Shown: positions 1 to 7,641 of the stretch, piece by piece
Position numbering within the stretch: position 1 is the first letter of the stretch
Layout: each line of letters starts with the position of its first letter
From: a virus
Virus record (IMG/VR): IMGVR_UViG_3300026320_000019
Coordinates: 1-32,694 of that record
Strand: one strand, 5' to 3'
DNA length: 32,694 nucleotides
The notes under the pieces: model-generated
What the model saw: only the letters and a program-made list of their open reading frames with translations
Databases searched by the model: none
Told to the model about the DNA's origin: nothing
Made by a program: the position numbers and the translations under genes

Positions 1-14
1 ACTACATCCGCAAG

Positions 15-575
15 ATGCAGCGCGATATTCATAAGCGCGGCGTGCCCGTGACGATCAAGAATTTAGAAGACGAGCCGACTGGCACGCCGGTGTTCGCGCG
101 CATCTGGCAGGGTCAATGGATTGCGGACTGCGAATGTAATGGCGCCTGTTTTGTGGACCCGGATGAGCCGGTCTTTTTCTGTTTCACCTGTGGCAATCGC
201 GCGAATGGGCAGAAGCCGCGCCCGGTGAAATTCCCGCCTGAAGATGAACGCCAAGAGATCGAGCGTTTGTTGCTGGAACGCCCGGTGAACGATCTGGGAG
301 GCTTGAACGATCTGGAGCGGGCAGGTTTGGCGAAGCCAGTGTTGTTTGTGCAGGTGGTGGAAGAGCAGCAATTAGCAATCCCATCATCCCCTTTAGGGGA
401 CATAGGGGATGATATCAGCGATCGGGAATCAGCAAGCCCGCCTGTGGTGCAGACTCTGCCACTGACGCGCAGCTGGGAGCCAGGGGAAAGCATTGAAGAT
501 CTGCACAGGCAACAAGATAAACCGCTCGAAGAATGGCATCAATCGTTGAAGGAAGATTCACATGGCATATTCTAG
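15..575 (+). CDS. Cys-rich zinc-ribbon-like phage protein, possibly 5' partial
   Basis: A 186-residue protein of unknown function that I do not recognise. Five cysteines (about C39, C41, C45, C56, C59) form a CxC-x3-C...CxxC cluster that could bind zinc. The C-terminal half is acidic, rich in E, P and S, and probably disordered. The frame stays open to the left edge of the window (codons reading Y-I-R-K precede the ATG), so the true start may lie outside. The stop overlaps the next gene by 14 bp, which points to translational coupling with the fibre genes. It is therefore probably a late tail-region gene. A 10-bp inverted repeat lies inside the coding sequence at 383-413. Confidence 0.7.
   Translation: MQRDIHKRGVPVTIKNLEDEPTGTPVFARIWQGQWIADCECNGACFVDPDEPVFFCFTCGNRANGQKPRPVKFPPEDERQEIERLLLERPVNDLGGLNDLERAGLAKPVLFVQVVEEQQLAIPSSPLGDIGDDISDRESASPPVVQTLPLTRSWEPGESIEDLHRQQDKPLEEWHQSLKEDSHGIF
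383..413. repeat. 10-bp inverted repeat inside the first gene (REP-like)
   Basis: ATCATCCCCT at 383-392 is exactly complementary to AGGGGATGAT at 404-413, around an 11-nt loop that itself contains GGGG. It is translated as part of a low-complexity linker. It resembles the C/G-rich REP-type palindromes that colonise coding sequences; a second one is at 13157. Confidence 0.55.
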
Positions 576-1143
576 CGGCTTCACGGCGGTGACGGGCGCC
601 ACTTATACTGCGGCGCAATACAATACGAACACCCGCGACAACTTCACTGCGATCTGGGTCTATACCACGGCGGGCGATATCTCCTATGCGACCGGCGCCA
701 CCACGCTGGCGCGGCTGGCGATCGGTGCTAATGGTTATCATTTGGAATCAAATGGCAGTGCGCCGGTGTGGGCTACCTTCCGACGCTACATGTCGTTTTT
801 ATTGAATACAGATATCGCTCTCAATGCTGGGGAGGACGCTGTGCGATTCAGAATTCCCAATGCAATCAATGGCTGGAATGTCATATCCGTGGCCACCTCG
901 CGGAAATCAGGCACGGGCGTGCCATCTTTCGGGATCAGGAATGTCACGGATGGTGTTGAGGTTTTATCTACGAATTCGACCATCGACAGCGGCGAGACTG
1001 ATGCTTCCACCGCCGCCGTGCCGGCTGTTATTGATACAGCCCATGATGATGTAGCCACAGCCGATCAGTTTGCCATCGATGTAGATGATGCGGGAACCAA
1101 CACGCTCCACGCTTTTGTGGAAATCGGATTTCAAAAACCATGA
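562..1143 (+). CDS. Tail fibre / receptor-binding-like protein
   Basis: A 193-residue, Gly/Ala/Thr-rich protein. The N-terminus (SGFTAVTGATYTAAQYN) has the look of tail-fibre attachment segments. Residues about 38-70 read GDISYATGATTLARLAIG...NGSAPVW, a pattern common in phage fibre and needle shafts, where short repeats form trimeric beta structure. The remainder is predicted beta-rich and acidic with no catalytic motif. It overlaps the upstream gene by 14 bp and the downstream gene by 4 bp (ATGA), so the cluster is probably one transcript. A role in host adsorption at the tail tip is inferred from composition and position; receptor and structure are unknown. Confidence 0.65.
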   Translation: MAYSSGFTAVTGATYTAAQYNTNTRDNFTAIWVYTTAGDISYATGATTLARLAIGANGYHLESNGSAPVWATFRRYMSFLLNTDIALNAGEDAVRFRIPNAINGWNVISVATSRKSGTGVPSFGIRNVTDGVEVLSTNSTIDSGETDASTAAVPAVIDTAHDDVATADQFAIDVDDAGTNTLHAFVEIGFQKP

Positions 1144-1700
1144 GTACCAGCACTTTGACATTTTCGGATGGCGCTGGTGATTGCTGGGCGGATGCCATTG
1201 GATCCTTTGATAAAACAGGCGCGAATCTATGGATCGGCGCAACCGATGTTGGCGACCGCGATCCGCGGGACTGGATACCATTCGTCGTGACGCTGCAACG
1301 TGGGATCGTGGTGGCATCCGCCACGCTCAAGATCACAGCGGACCGCGCATCATCAAGTGTGACCTCGAACATCAAAACCGGCTGCGAGGCAGCGGATAAT
1401 CCCAGTGCGCCAACCACAAAAGCGGATCTGTTTGCCCGGGTGATGACCACGGCAAATAGTACCGTGACACTCGTGCAATACGTGCTCAATACTGTATATA
1501 GCTATGATGTCACGGCGGCGGTGCAGGAGGTACTCAACCGTTCCGGTTGGTTGGCAGGCAATACATTGGCTTGCATGATCCATGATGTGAGCACAGCCGA
1601 TAAACCCCATTCGGTTTATTCGTTCGAAGGCGGTGCCAATAAACCGGTGCTTGAAATTGTAATCAACAATATGATCCCGCGCAGTGCCGGGATGATCTGA
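1140..1700 (+). CDS. DNRLRE-like beta-sandwich adhesin, tail-associated
   Basis: A 186-residue protein. The arrangement TLTFSDGAGDCWADA near the N-terminus, ATLKITA in the middle and a C-terminal SVYSFEGGANKPVLEIV is what I would expect of a DNRLRE/CBM-like beta sandwich, in which the last strand ends in P-x-L-x-(I/V). Such domains decorate surface and fibre proteins and may bind glycans. The start is the ATG of an ATGA overlap with the preceding fibre gene. There is no signal peptide, consistent with a virion protein. Family assignment is by pattern only. Confidence 0.55.
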   Translation: MSTSTLTFSDGAGDCWADAIGSFDKTGANLWIGATDVGDRDPRDWIPFVVTLQRGIVVASATLKITADRASSSVTSNIKTGCEAADNPSAPTTKADLFARVMTTANSTVTLVQYVLNTVYSYDVTAAVQEVLNRSGWLAGNTLACMIHDVSTADKPHSVYSFEGGANKPVLEIVINNMIPRSAGMI

Positions 1701-1710
1701 GGATGAACCG

Positions 1711-2916
1711 ATGACCGATTTAACTTCCTTCAACAAGACCGACCTGGTCGATGACCATGTAGCTGGGGATGTCAATAAATTGATCGCGTCTGTGTGGCGG
1801 TCTGAATATGCCAACACGGAGACGATCTCAGCCACCCGGGTGCTTGCCGATATTGATTGTCAGTTGCAGTTCCTGACGGCCTCCGGAGCAGATCGGACGG
1901 TAAAGCTGCCACCCGAGGCGACCACAAATCATTTTTACATACTCTACAATTCGGGCGCCTCGAATAATGTCGTTGTGCAGGATGACAGCGGCACCTATAC
2001 GTTTGCTACGCTTGCCCCGGATGAGTATTGTATTTGTTACCCGTTGAACAATGAAAGTTGGCGGGTGGATAAATATATCGTCGAAACACAATACAAGATC
2101 GCTCCGACCGTTGCGTCCAACGCGTTGACCGTCAAGGTCACGCACCTGGATGGCACGGACCCGAGCCTGTTTCGTCCGCTGGCATTTACGATTGGAGGCG
2201 TGCGCCGATATATCACCGCTGCCACGAATTTCACGATTGCGGCGGGAACCTCGTATTTCAATCTTGGGGCAGTGGAATTCGCCACGATCGAGCAACAACT
2301 ATTTGTTTATGTGGTTTGGGATAGTAATAGTTCCATCGTGGCGCTCAGCGCAGCGCGCATTCCGTATGGACGGTTGGTCTCTGATTTCAGCGCCACCACC
2401 ACGAACGAAAAACATTTATACAATTATGCCAACTTCACAAGCACCGATGATGTGATCAACATTGGCAACTTCCATGTCACGAACTCTGGGACTGCGTCAT
2501 TCAACTGGAGCGTGCCCACATTTACGAGCCTCAATCTCAGGCATGAATATCAGCAGGAATCGGATTGGTTGACGTGGGCGCCGGTCTACACTGCGAGTGG
2601 ATCGTTGACTTATACATCCGTTTCAACGACCTTCGCAAAATATAAGCACACGCCCAATGGCATACGCTGGGAATTACGGGCCAGTGGAACATTGGGTGGA
2701 ACTGCCAGCACTCAACTTTTATGTACGGTCCCGTTCGAGGCATTGCAATCCGCGAACAGCCCGGCTTGTGGATTTGGCAATACTGCCGGTGTATCTGCCG
2801 TGATCTTTGTCACAGCCGCGACCCCGGACAAACTTACGTTCAGTAAATATGATATTTCGAACTATGCCACGAGCGGCGCTTGTGTCCTGAATGCCGCTGG
2901 TTTCTATGAAACCTAA
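1711..2916 (+). CDS. Large tail fibre protein
   Basis: A 401-residue protein. The N-terminal part (DLTSFNKTDLVDDHVAGDVNK) resembles attachment segments of fibres that dock to a baseplate or another fibre. It is followed by a beta-rich middle with many N, T, S and V residues (for example near HFYILYNSGASNNVVVQDDSG) and a C-terminal domain of about 120 residues beginning near DWLTWAPVYTASGSL. That last pattern is common in fibre tip domains of environmental phages. It sits 10 bp after the previous gene and 1 bp before the lysin. No reverse transcriptase or template repeat was seen nearby, so diversity generation is not supported. Confidence 0.65.
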   Translation: MTDLTSFNKTDLVDDHVAGDVNKLIASVWRSEYANTETISATRVLADIDCQLQFLTASGADRTVKLPPEATTNHFYILYNSGASNNVVVQDDSGTYTFATLAPDEYCICYPLNNESWRVDKYIVETQYKIAPTVASNALTVKVTHLDGTDPSLFRPLAFTIGGVRRYITAATNFTIAAGTSYFNLGAVEFATIEQQLFVYVVWDSNSSIVALSAARIPYGRLVSDFSATTTNEKHLYNYANFTSTDDVINIGNFHVTNSGTASFNWSVPTFTSLNLRHEYQQESDWLTWAPVYTASGSLTYTSVSTTFAKYKHTPNGIRWELRASGTLGGTASTQLLCTVPFEALQSANSPACGFGNTAGVSAVIFVTAATPDKLTFSKYDISNYATSGACVLNAAGFYET

Positions 2917-2917
2917 C

Positions 2918-4744
2918 ATGAATAATCCCATTCTTGGCATCGATACCTGGGAAGGGCAGCTTGAGATCGACGAAGCTGTGTTGAAGGCGAACAACGTCGC
3001 CTTTCTGTTCATCCGCCTCAATGACATGAACGGTGGACATCACAAGGATCTGGGGTTTGATAAGCAATGGGCAGAAGCGCAGAATTTTTATCGCGCGCCT
3101 TATTTTGTATATAACCCGTGGGTCTCGGGCTCTGCCAATTTCTTTTGGCTGCAAGACAACATGCCCGCGGATGCGAAAGCCGTGGCATTCGATATCGAAG
3201 TTTCTATGGGCGGTTATTCGCCGGTCACCTATGCATCAGAGGTCAAGAAATTTATCGAGCTGTGTAAACCGAAATGGAACTTCGTGATCTATACCGGCGA
3301 ATGGTTCATGTCTTATTTATCGAGCTGGGAAACGAAAGCGGATTATTGGTGGGCAGCGTATCCGAATGAGTTTCACCCATTGAATGACTGGATATTGACC
3401 TGGGATGAATTGCGAGCTGCGCTCGTGAAATATAACGCGCCTGGCAATGTTGCTGATATCCCTGGGCGGCTGCGGTTCTGGCAATTCAGCGGGGATCGAT
3501 TGATCCTGCCGGGCAACCAGCGCGAGATGGATGTGAATGTTTTTTTTGGGACGATGGCAGAGTTGACTGCATTTTTTGGAATACCCTCCTTACCGCCTCC
3601 GCCTTTGCCGGAGCCGATCGACATTCATCTCAAGCCCTACCCTGGCGTGGATTATTACGAGGTCAATCGTTTCGGGGTCAAGATCTATTTATTCCTGATC
3701 GATATGCACGGCAAGCGAGCTGAGGTGGTGTATGCCCCCTATTTGATGACCGTTTCACAGGCGGCATTATTGCGCGGCGCACAGATCGCAGTCAATGGGC
3801 ATGCCTGGGCGTGGCGCAATACGGCGCCCTATGGTCCCGATGATCTGGAAGGTTTGCTGATGAGCGATGGCGAGATCATCGTCAATCACAGGAGCGGCGC
3901 GCCATTTATCAATTTTACAAAAGACAATCGCATCTCGATGCCCTGGAATGATTACAGCAATCTTTATAATGCGGTCAGTGGATTTCGTTATCTGGTGGTG
4001 GATGGACTCAAACAGGCTTACCTCGATGACCCAACCAAAATCGATAATAAGGAGCGACACGCCCGCAGCGCAAAAGGGATTCATCAGGATGGGCGTTTGA
4101 TGTTGTTGGTGGCGGACGGGCTGCCGGATATGTCCTATGGGTTATTACTTACCCAACTGGCAGATGTATGGATCGAGTTTGGAGCCAGAGTCGCGATGGA
4201 TAACGATTCGGGCGGATCGGCTGCGTTGTGGCTCAAAGATCACATCGTGAATCAGCCATCGGATGGGCATGAGCGTGCCGTCGTCAGTCACTTATTGATT
4301 TACATAGGAGATCAAGATATGGAAAAATATACCGTCATTTCAACGACCAACAACATGAAGCTGCGCACCGATCACCTGGTGACGTTGGTGGATAACAGCA
4401 TCGAGACGATCCCGATGAATACGCCGATGGAGGCGGATACGTTGTATATCTTTCCTGCCAGTTCAATGGCAGGCGCCACACCGGCTTTCATGAAAGGCGA
4501 TATCTGGGCGCATGTAGTCAGTGTGAACGGCGTACCCAAAAACGGCTGGGTGGCGATCATTCACCTGGCGAAGCCTTATTGCACGTACAAGGAAAATGCA
4601 GTGATGCCACCCACTGCGCCAGCCTCTGTGTTCATCACGCATACGTTTGCGGATGAACTGGCGATCACGAAGCCGGATGGGACGGTGCAATTCTATAACG
4701 CGAACTTCACGGTGCCGAATGTGGAATATAAGCCGAAGCCATAA
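2918..4744 (+). CDS. Modular endolysin: GH25 muramidase + phosphodiester glycosidase (NAGPA-like) + C-terminal domain
   Basis: A 608-residue protein. Residues about 3-220 match GH25 lysozymes: GIDTWEG at the N-terminus, the catalytic DxE pair in FDIEVS (D92, E94), and WQFSG near the domain end. GH25 enzymes cut the MurNAc-GlcNAc bond of peptidoglycan. After a Pro-rich linker (PPPPLPEP), residues about 235-470 fit the phosphodiester-glycosidase (DUF2233/NAGPA) fold, with VNGHAWAW and the MDNDSGGS motif replacing the usual LDGGGS. The last 140 residues form a separate domain with its own possible internal start. There is no signal peptide, so release would need a holin. I start at ATG 2918, 1 bp after the preceding stop; an in-frame ATG at 2906 is possible. 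The unusual length suggests lysis plus hydrolysis of a modified wall polymer. Confidence 0.8.
   Translation: MNNPILGIDTWEGQLEIDEAVLKANNVAFLFIRLNDMNGGHHKDLGFDKQWAEAQNFYRAPYFVYNPWVSGSANFFWLQDNMPADAKAVAFDIEVSMGGYSPVTYASEVKKFIELCKPKWNFVIYTGEWFMSYLSSWETKADYWWAAYPNEFHPLNDWILTWDELRAALVKYNAPGNVADIPGRLRFWQFSGDRLILPGNQREMDVNVFFGTMAELTAFFGIPSLPPPPLPEPIDIHLKPYPGVDYYEVNRFGVKIYLFLIDMHGKRAEVVYAPYLMTVSQAALLRGAQIAVNGHAWAWRNTAPYGPDDLEGLLMSDGEIIVNHRSGAPFINFTKDNRISMPWNDYSNLYNAVSGFRYLVVDGLKQAYLDDPTKIDNKERHARSAKGIHQDGRLMLLVADGLPDMSYGLLLTQLADVWIEFGARVAMDNDSGGSAALWLKDHIVNQPSDGHERAVVSHLLIYIGDQDMEKYTVISTTNNMKLRTDHLVTLVDNSIETIPMNTPMEADTLYIFPASSMAGATPAFMKGDIWAHVVSVNGVPKNGWVAIIHLAKPYCTYKENAVMPPTAPASVFITHTFADELAITKPDGTVQFYNANFTVPNVEYKPKP
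4306..4321 (+). promoter_or_regulatory. Internal in-frame ribosome site and ATG within the lysin gene
   Basis: AGGAG at 4306-4310 lies 8 nt before an in-frame ATG at 4319. Initiation here would give a free C-terminal protein of about 141 residues beginning MEKYTVIST, exactly at the boundary of the last domain. Such nested products are known in some phage lysins, where the free binding domain joins the full-length enzyme. Spacing and strength match the best sites in the window. Confidence 0.5.
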
Positions 4745-4775
4745 GCGGACGCTCAGCCTCCAACTGAAGTCTGAC

Positions 4776-5432
4776 TTGCAAGCCAATGGCATCCTCCCGC
4801 CGCCCCCAGGTTGGAAGTTGTTCCGAGCCACGAAGTGGCCCATTATTGAGCTGGGGCTTTCTGCGGAAACATTCGGTGGGAGTTCGTTCGAGGTGGTGCC
4901 GTTGTGGGTACCTGAGACCGGGCAGTTCAGCGCGGTGAAGGGCAACTTCAGCATTTTGGATTCGGATGGGGTGAAACGCTTACAGACTCTACAGCCCAGT
5001 GATGGATATACCCTGCGCGTGAAGATGAATTGGCTGGTGGCGAGCGGGATTGGCGTTGCTCCGATGTGGACACATTCGCCCGCGGAATGGGATCAATCGC
5101 CGACTTATGAAGTGGGCACGATGTTATGGGGCGATCAAATCTTTGCGGCGAGCGAGGATGTTTTTTATCTGGCGACCTCCATCGGGTATGGAGGGTATCG
5201 CAAGGTGCTGCCATTCCGCAGGGCAGATTGGTCGAAGGACCCGAAACAATATCCATATCTTTTTCCGCGCGCTACCATCTGCCGGGCGAACGGCGGGATC
5301 TCGAATGATTTCGGACGTGGCGAGATCCGCACTATGTTGCAGGTGTTGGATGCGAGAGATTATAAGTTTGCAGGTGGACAAGTGCCAGGCGCGTTCTACA
5401 TCCCCGTGCAATGGTGCCAGGCTTATCCATAA
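4776..5432 (+). CDS. Hypothetical late protein after the lysin; start uncertain
   Basis: About 218 residues, unrecognised. The convincing coding part begins near LQANGILPPPPGWKLF and ends VPGAFYIPVQWCQAYP. The frame is open upstream to about 4647, but the translation there is Arg/Ser-rich and is merely the shadow of the lysin gene in another frame. A TTG at 4776 is the nearest plausible start; no good ribosome site precedes it. The gene lies in the +1 frame relative to the lysin and starts about 30 bp after its stop, so either weak initiation by coupling or frameshifting from the lysin should be considered. Composition is rich in W, P and G, suggesting an extracellular or virion protein. Confidence 0.5.
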   Translation: MQANGILPPPPGWKLFRATKWPIIELGLSAETFGGSSFEVVPLWVPETGQFSAVKGNFSILDSDGVKRLQTLQPSDGYTLRVKMNWLVASGIGVAPMWTHSPAEWDQSPTYEVGTMLWGDQIFAASEDVFYLATSIGYGGYRKVLPFRRADWSKDPKQYPYLFPRATICRANGGISNDFGRGEIRTMLQVLDARDYKFAGGQVPGAFYIPVQWCQAYP

Positions 5433-5442
5433 AAAGGCAACA

Positions 5443-5828
5443 ATATACTTGACACCACCAAAGCCCGCTCTGGCTGTTCAAATGGCAAAAAGGATGTGAA
5501 AAATGAGCTGGTCTGTAAGCACAGTAATAAAGCACAAACATACCGACATTGGTTTGCAAGAATCCCTTGACGTGCTCAACGCTCTTGTCGCTTCGGGAAA
5601 TGACCAAGCCGCAAAAGAACGAGACGAACAGCTTCAAGCTGCCACAGAGGCGTTTTTTAGGATTCTGGCTAATGGCGGAACATTGGACAACGCTGAAGAA
5701 ATTTCAGTTTCCTTTTCCGGTCACGCCAATGTTGACCATAAGAAAGTTCCTGAATGGGCTGATGAATACATTTCAATCAGTTGCTATGTAAAGAAATATC
5801 GAGAATAGTTTAGTGGTGTCAAGTATAT
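5443..5828. mobile_element. 386-bp element bounded by perfect 16-bp terminal inverted repeats
   Basis: ATATACTTGACACCAC at 5443-5458 is the exact reverse complement of GTGGTGTCAAGTATAT at 5813-5828. The repeats enclose one small gene (5503-5808) with almost nothing to spare. A terminal TA could be a duplicated TA target, as in Tc1/mariner-IS630-type insertions, leaving 14-bp ends. No transposase is encoded, so this would be a non-autonomous element (MITE-like) with a passenger gene. No GATC occurs inside, unlike the neighbouring phage genes. Confidence 0.55.
5503..5808 (+). CDS. Small hypothetical passenger gene within inverted repeats
   Basis: A 101-residue acidic protein, unrecognised. The N-terminal 15 residues (SWSVSTVIKHKHTDI) look like a beta strand pair. 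The middle is helical (ESLDVLNALVASGNDQAAKERDEQLQ split by charged residues), and the C-terminus is acidic and aromatic. It has no signal peptide, membrane segment or catalytic motif. GAAAAATGAGC precedes the start with a weak AGGATG ribosome site at about 5491. It sits between tail/lysin genes and the leftward accessory block, and its codon choice differs from the flanking late genes, which fits recent arrival. Function unknown. Confidence 0.55.
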   Translation: MSWSVSTVIKHKHTDIGLQESLDVLNALVASGNDQAAKERDEQLQAATEAFFRILANGGTLDNAEEISVSFSGHANVDHKKVPEWADEYISISCYVKKYRE

Positions 5829-5840
5829 GAAATTCCCCAT

Positions 5841-5880
5841 AAAAAGAGCACGCACCAACCCGGATAAGATGGTGCGTGCT
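5841..5880 (-). terminator. Rho-independent terminator of the leftward accessory block
   Basis: AGCACGCACCA (5847-5857) pairs perfectly with TGGTGCGTGCT (5870-5880), giving an 11-bp stem with a 12-nt loop. Read on the minus strand the stem is followed by CTTTTT (AAAAAG at 5841-5846 on plus), as expected of an intrinsic terminator. There is no T-run on the plus side. It would stop transcription of the hicB end of the leftward block before the late genes. Confidence 0.8.
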
Positions 5881-6076
5881 GATCGGCAAATTGACGTTCT
5901 ACTACTCTCGCCTCGTTCGTCTCTTTGCCTCCTCGATTCGCAATAGTATTATATCATTTTCCAGGGAGGTTTTGTTAAGGTTGTTAAGGAAGTGGAAGGC
6001 GGTCAGCTGTCAGCGCTCAGTGGTCCCTGTAGATAGATGCAGCTGCACTGGATCCAAATAATGATCATGATAGAAT
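5881..6076. other. Intergenic stretch with a 19-bp dyad copy and a short REP-like repeat
   Basis: No gene is supported here. TCAGCTGTCAGC near 6002-6013 also occurs, with a very similar flank, at about 32541-32552. Copy 1 of the dispersed GYAG-N10-CTRC dyad lies at 6029-6047. Confidence 0.5.
6029..6047. repeat. Dispersed 19-bp dyad, copy 1
   Basis: GTAGATAGATGCAGCTGCA fits the consensus GYAG-N10-CTRC shared by 12 sites in the window. It lies just beyond the 3' end of hicB, marking the left boundary of the hicBA-DUF6941 block. Confidence 0.55.
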
Positions 6077-6466
6077 TTATATATTGGGGGGTGTTTTTGA
6101 ATAAACTAATTCTCGCGCATCAGGCTGAACAATCTTAGTTAGGAAATCTTCAAAACCAGGAAGTGTAATAGCGGGAATATTCTTCACGATCACGTTCTTG
6201 TTTTCCTGTCTCGAATTCGCCACAGCGTGATTCGGTTTTGGAACAGGAAGATTATGTTCGAGCAAATGTTCAATGTGCTCGATACGTACTTCATCCAAAT
6301 TGCTGAGAGCTTCTTGTTCAGTTAATCCTTGTGCCATGCATCCATCTAGTTCTGGATTTTGGGCAAGGTAAATATACTCATCATCTGTAGTTTTATTTCT
6401 TAACAATTCTACCGTGTATGGTAGTTTTGCTAATTCAGTAGCTTGTTCTTGTATAGTCTTAGCCAT
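6077..6466 (-). CDS. hicB: HicB-like antitoxin
   Basis: A 129-residue protein. Residues about 30-75 hold the HicB signature: a strand (EYIYLAQNPELDGCMAQG) followed by TEQEALSNLDEVRIEHIEHL, the partly degraded RNase H-like fold that neutralises HicA. The region after residue 80 is longer than the usual short tail and has no clear DNA-binding motif, so autoregulation may differ from that of classical HicB. AAGGAG lies 8 nt upstream of the ATG, and the start overlaps the end of hicA by 8 bp. The order toxin then antitoxin is the usual one. A phage copy could stabilise the lysogen or abort infection by rivals. Confidence 0.8.
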   Translation of the reverse strand: MAKTIQEQATELAKLPYTVELLRNKTTDDEYIYLAQNPELDGCMAQGLTEQEALSNLDEVRIEHIEHLLEHNLPVPKPNHAVANSRQENKNVIVKNIPAITLPGFEDFLTKIVQPDARELVYSKTPPNI

Positions 6467-6728
6467 GTTGTGACTCCTTCAACTTCAATTCTTGAAGCTT
6501 GTCGATCAATTTTATAGCATTGTCAATGTTGTATTCACCGAGTTTGGTATGGCGTGGTAACCAGCCAAATAACTCTGGGTGGTCAGGATGATACACCTTA
6601 TCGTGTGGTGCTCGACCAGATTTAATTATAAATCCAAAGCCCTCGTAAAGGCTGTCAAGCTTTCTCCGATTCCAACCAGCCTTTGAGGCTCGTGCCTTCT
6701 CTAATAACTTGACGGAATCCTCCCCCAT
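6459..6728 (-). CDS. hicA: HicA-like toxin (mRNA interferase)
   Basis: An 89-residue protein of the HicA (YcfA) type, a small double-stranded-RNA-binding-domain ribonuclease that cleaves mRNA independently of translation. The pattern RRKLDSLYEGFGFIIKSG, then APHDKVYHP with the expected catalytic histidine (H42), then the conserved WLPRH segment, matches the family although this one is slightly longer. An excellent ribosome site (AGGAGGG) overlaps the last codons of the upstream DUF6941 gene. The stop overlaps the hicB start. All three genes are therefore probably translated from one leftward message. Confidence 0.8.
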   Translation of the reverse strand: MGEDSVKLLEKARASKAGWNRRKLDSLYEGFGFIIKSGRAPHDKVYHPDHPELFGWLPRHTKLGEYNIDNAIKLIDKLQELKLKESQHG

Positions 6729-6732
6729 TTCG

Positions 6733-7152
6733 TTACCCTCCTACTTGTGGCGGTTGCATTTGTTCTGCATATACCAATAAGCTGCCTTGATAATGGTTGT
6801 CAACATGCAGAATAAACTGATAGGTTCCCGGCTTTTCAAATCCAATTGCATTTGCGTTCAATATTATTACCGTATCTGGATTCAAACCACCTATTCTTGG
6901 TGGAAATTGAACCACTTGCTCCATCACCATAACTTGTTGTGAGTTATTATCCTCACCCGCAAAATAAAGGGTGACATTTCTGTCGGTTGGTCTCTCACCC
7001 GGTTCCAATGCAAGTTTTATTACTATAGTTGGACGGGGATAAATGGTTGGAAATTGAGGGGATTGTATCCTGTTGAAGATGGCAAAGATATTTATCTTGC
7101 CTTCTTGCGATAAATTGGCGTTTTCTGCAATAACGAAAATTTCAGTTTTCAT
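6733..7152 (-). CDS. DUF6941 family protein
   Basis: A 139-residue protein. The sequence MKTEIFVIAENANLSQEGKI, then IFAIFNRI, then IVIKLALEPGE and a C-terminal PGTYQFILHVD fits the DUF6941 family as I recall it, small beta-rich proteins of unknown function often found in defence and mobile regions. I chose the ATG at 7152 because AAAGGAG lies 8 nt upstream; an in-frame ATG 39 nt earlier has no ribosome site. It is the first gene of the leftward DUF6941-hicA-hicB unit. Two 19-bp dyads sit just upstream (7200 and 7234) and may control it. Confidence 0.65.
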   Translation of the reverse strand: MKTEIFVIAENANLSQEGKINIFAIFNRIQSPQFPTIYPRPTIVIKLALEPGERPTDRNVTLYFAGEDNNSQQVMVMEQVVQFPPRIGGLNPDTVIILNANAIGFEKPGTYQFILHVDNHYQGSLLVYAEQMQPPQVGG

Positions 7153-7199
7153 GAGCAGACTCCTTTCTGGGTGGTATATTTTTGATGACAAATGATCAC

Positions 7200-7252
7200 G
7201 TAGATATTTTTGTCTGCGCGATATCGGGATCCTGTAGATGGATGTGGCTACA
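7200..7252. repeat. Dispersed 19-bp dyads, copies 2 and 3
   Basis: GTAGATATTTTTGTCTGCG (7200-7218) and GTAGATGGATGTGGCTACA (7234-7252), 34 bp apart (about three helical turns). They lie between the DUF2513 gene and the start of the DUF6941-hicA-hicB unit, in the position expected for operators, or at the right boundary of that cassette. The segment between them contains CGATATCG. Confidence 0.65.
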
Positions 7253-7263
7253 GTTGCCGGAAG

Positions 7264-7641
7264 CTAACCCTTCATCTCATTCATAAAATTGCCAGCAAAA
7301 ATCCCAGCGATCCTTGCAATTGCTTCGAATGTATTTGGTGAATTTTTCGACTCTATTTCTGCTTTGGTCTTTTCCCAAATATCATTATTCCTGATCAACT
7401 CCAGATATTCGTATCCGGTGGTGGTTAAGTTTCCAATGCGAAAACTTTGAACTTTTCCACCACCAGTGATAGGTTTGTATGTTTTGATGAGTCCTTGCTG
7501 ATGAAGTAAATCGCAGTGCTCTGCAATTGTTTCCAGGTCATAGCCATCTATTTTAGGTCCCCACATGCTTTCTGTTCCAGGCTTATATTGATCTTCAATA
7601 GCAAAAAGAATTTTTCTGATCAGTTCCATATCGCGTTTCAT
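7264..7641 (-). CDS. DUF2513 family protein
   Basis: A 125-residue protein. The start MKRDMELIRKILFAIED is the hallmark of DUF2513. A winged-helix-like middle follows (IAEHCDLLHQQGLIKTYKP...RIGNLTTTGYEYLELI), and then a C-terminal helix. Members are found in phages and near defence genes, usually called putative transcriptional or DNA-binding proteins, without a proven role. AAGGAAA precedes the ATG, which overlaps the stop of the upstream membrane-peptide gene (ATGA), so the two are translationally coupled. GATC density in this block is near the random expectation, unlike the core phage genes. Confidence 0.75.
   Translation of the reverse strand: MKRDMELIRKILFAIEDQYKPGTESMWGPKIDGYDLETIAEHCDLLHQQGLIKTYKPITGGGKVQSFRIGNLTTTGYEYLELIRNNDIWEKTKAEIESKNSPNTFEAIARIAGIFAGNFMNEMKG

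Noticed and set aside
562-2916. Diversity-generating retroelement acting on the tail fibres
   Set aside because: No reverse transcriptase, template repeat or accessory gene was seen in the window.
5876-6061. Plus-strand small gene beside the hicB terminator
   Set aside because: It begins inside the terminator stem, is rich in R, S and L, and has no ribosome site; it looks like chance.
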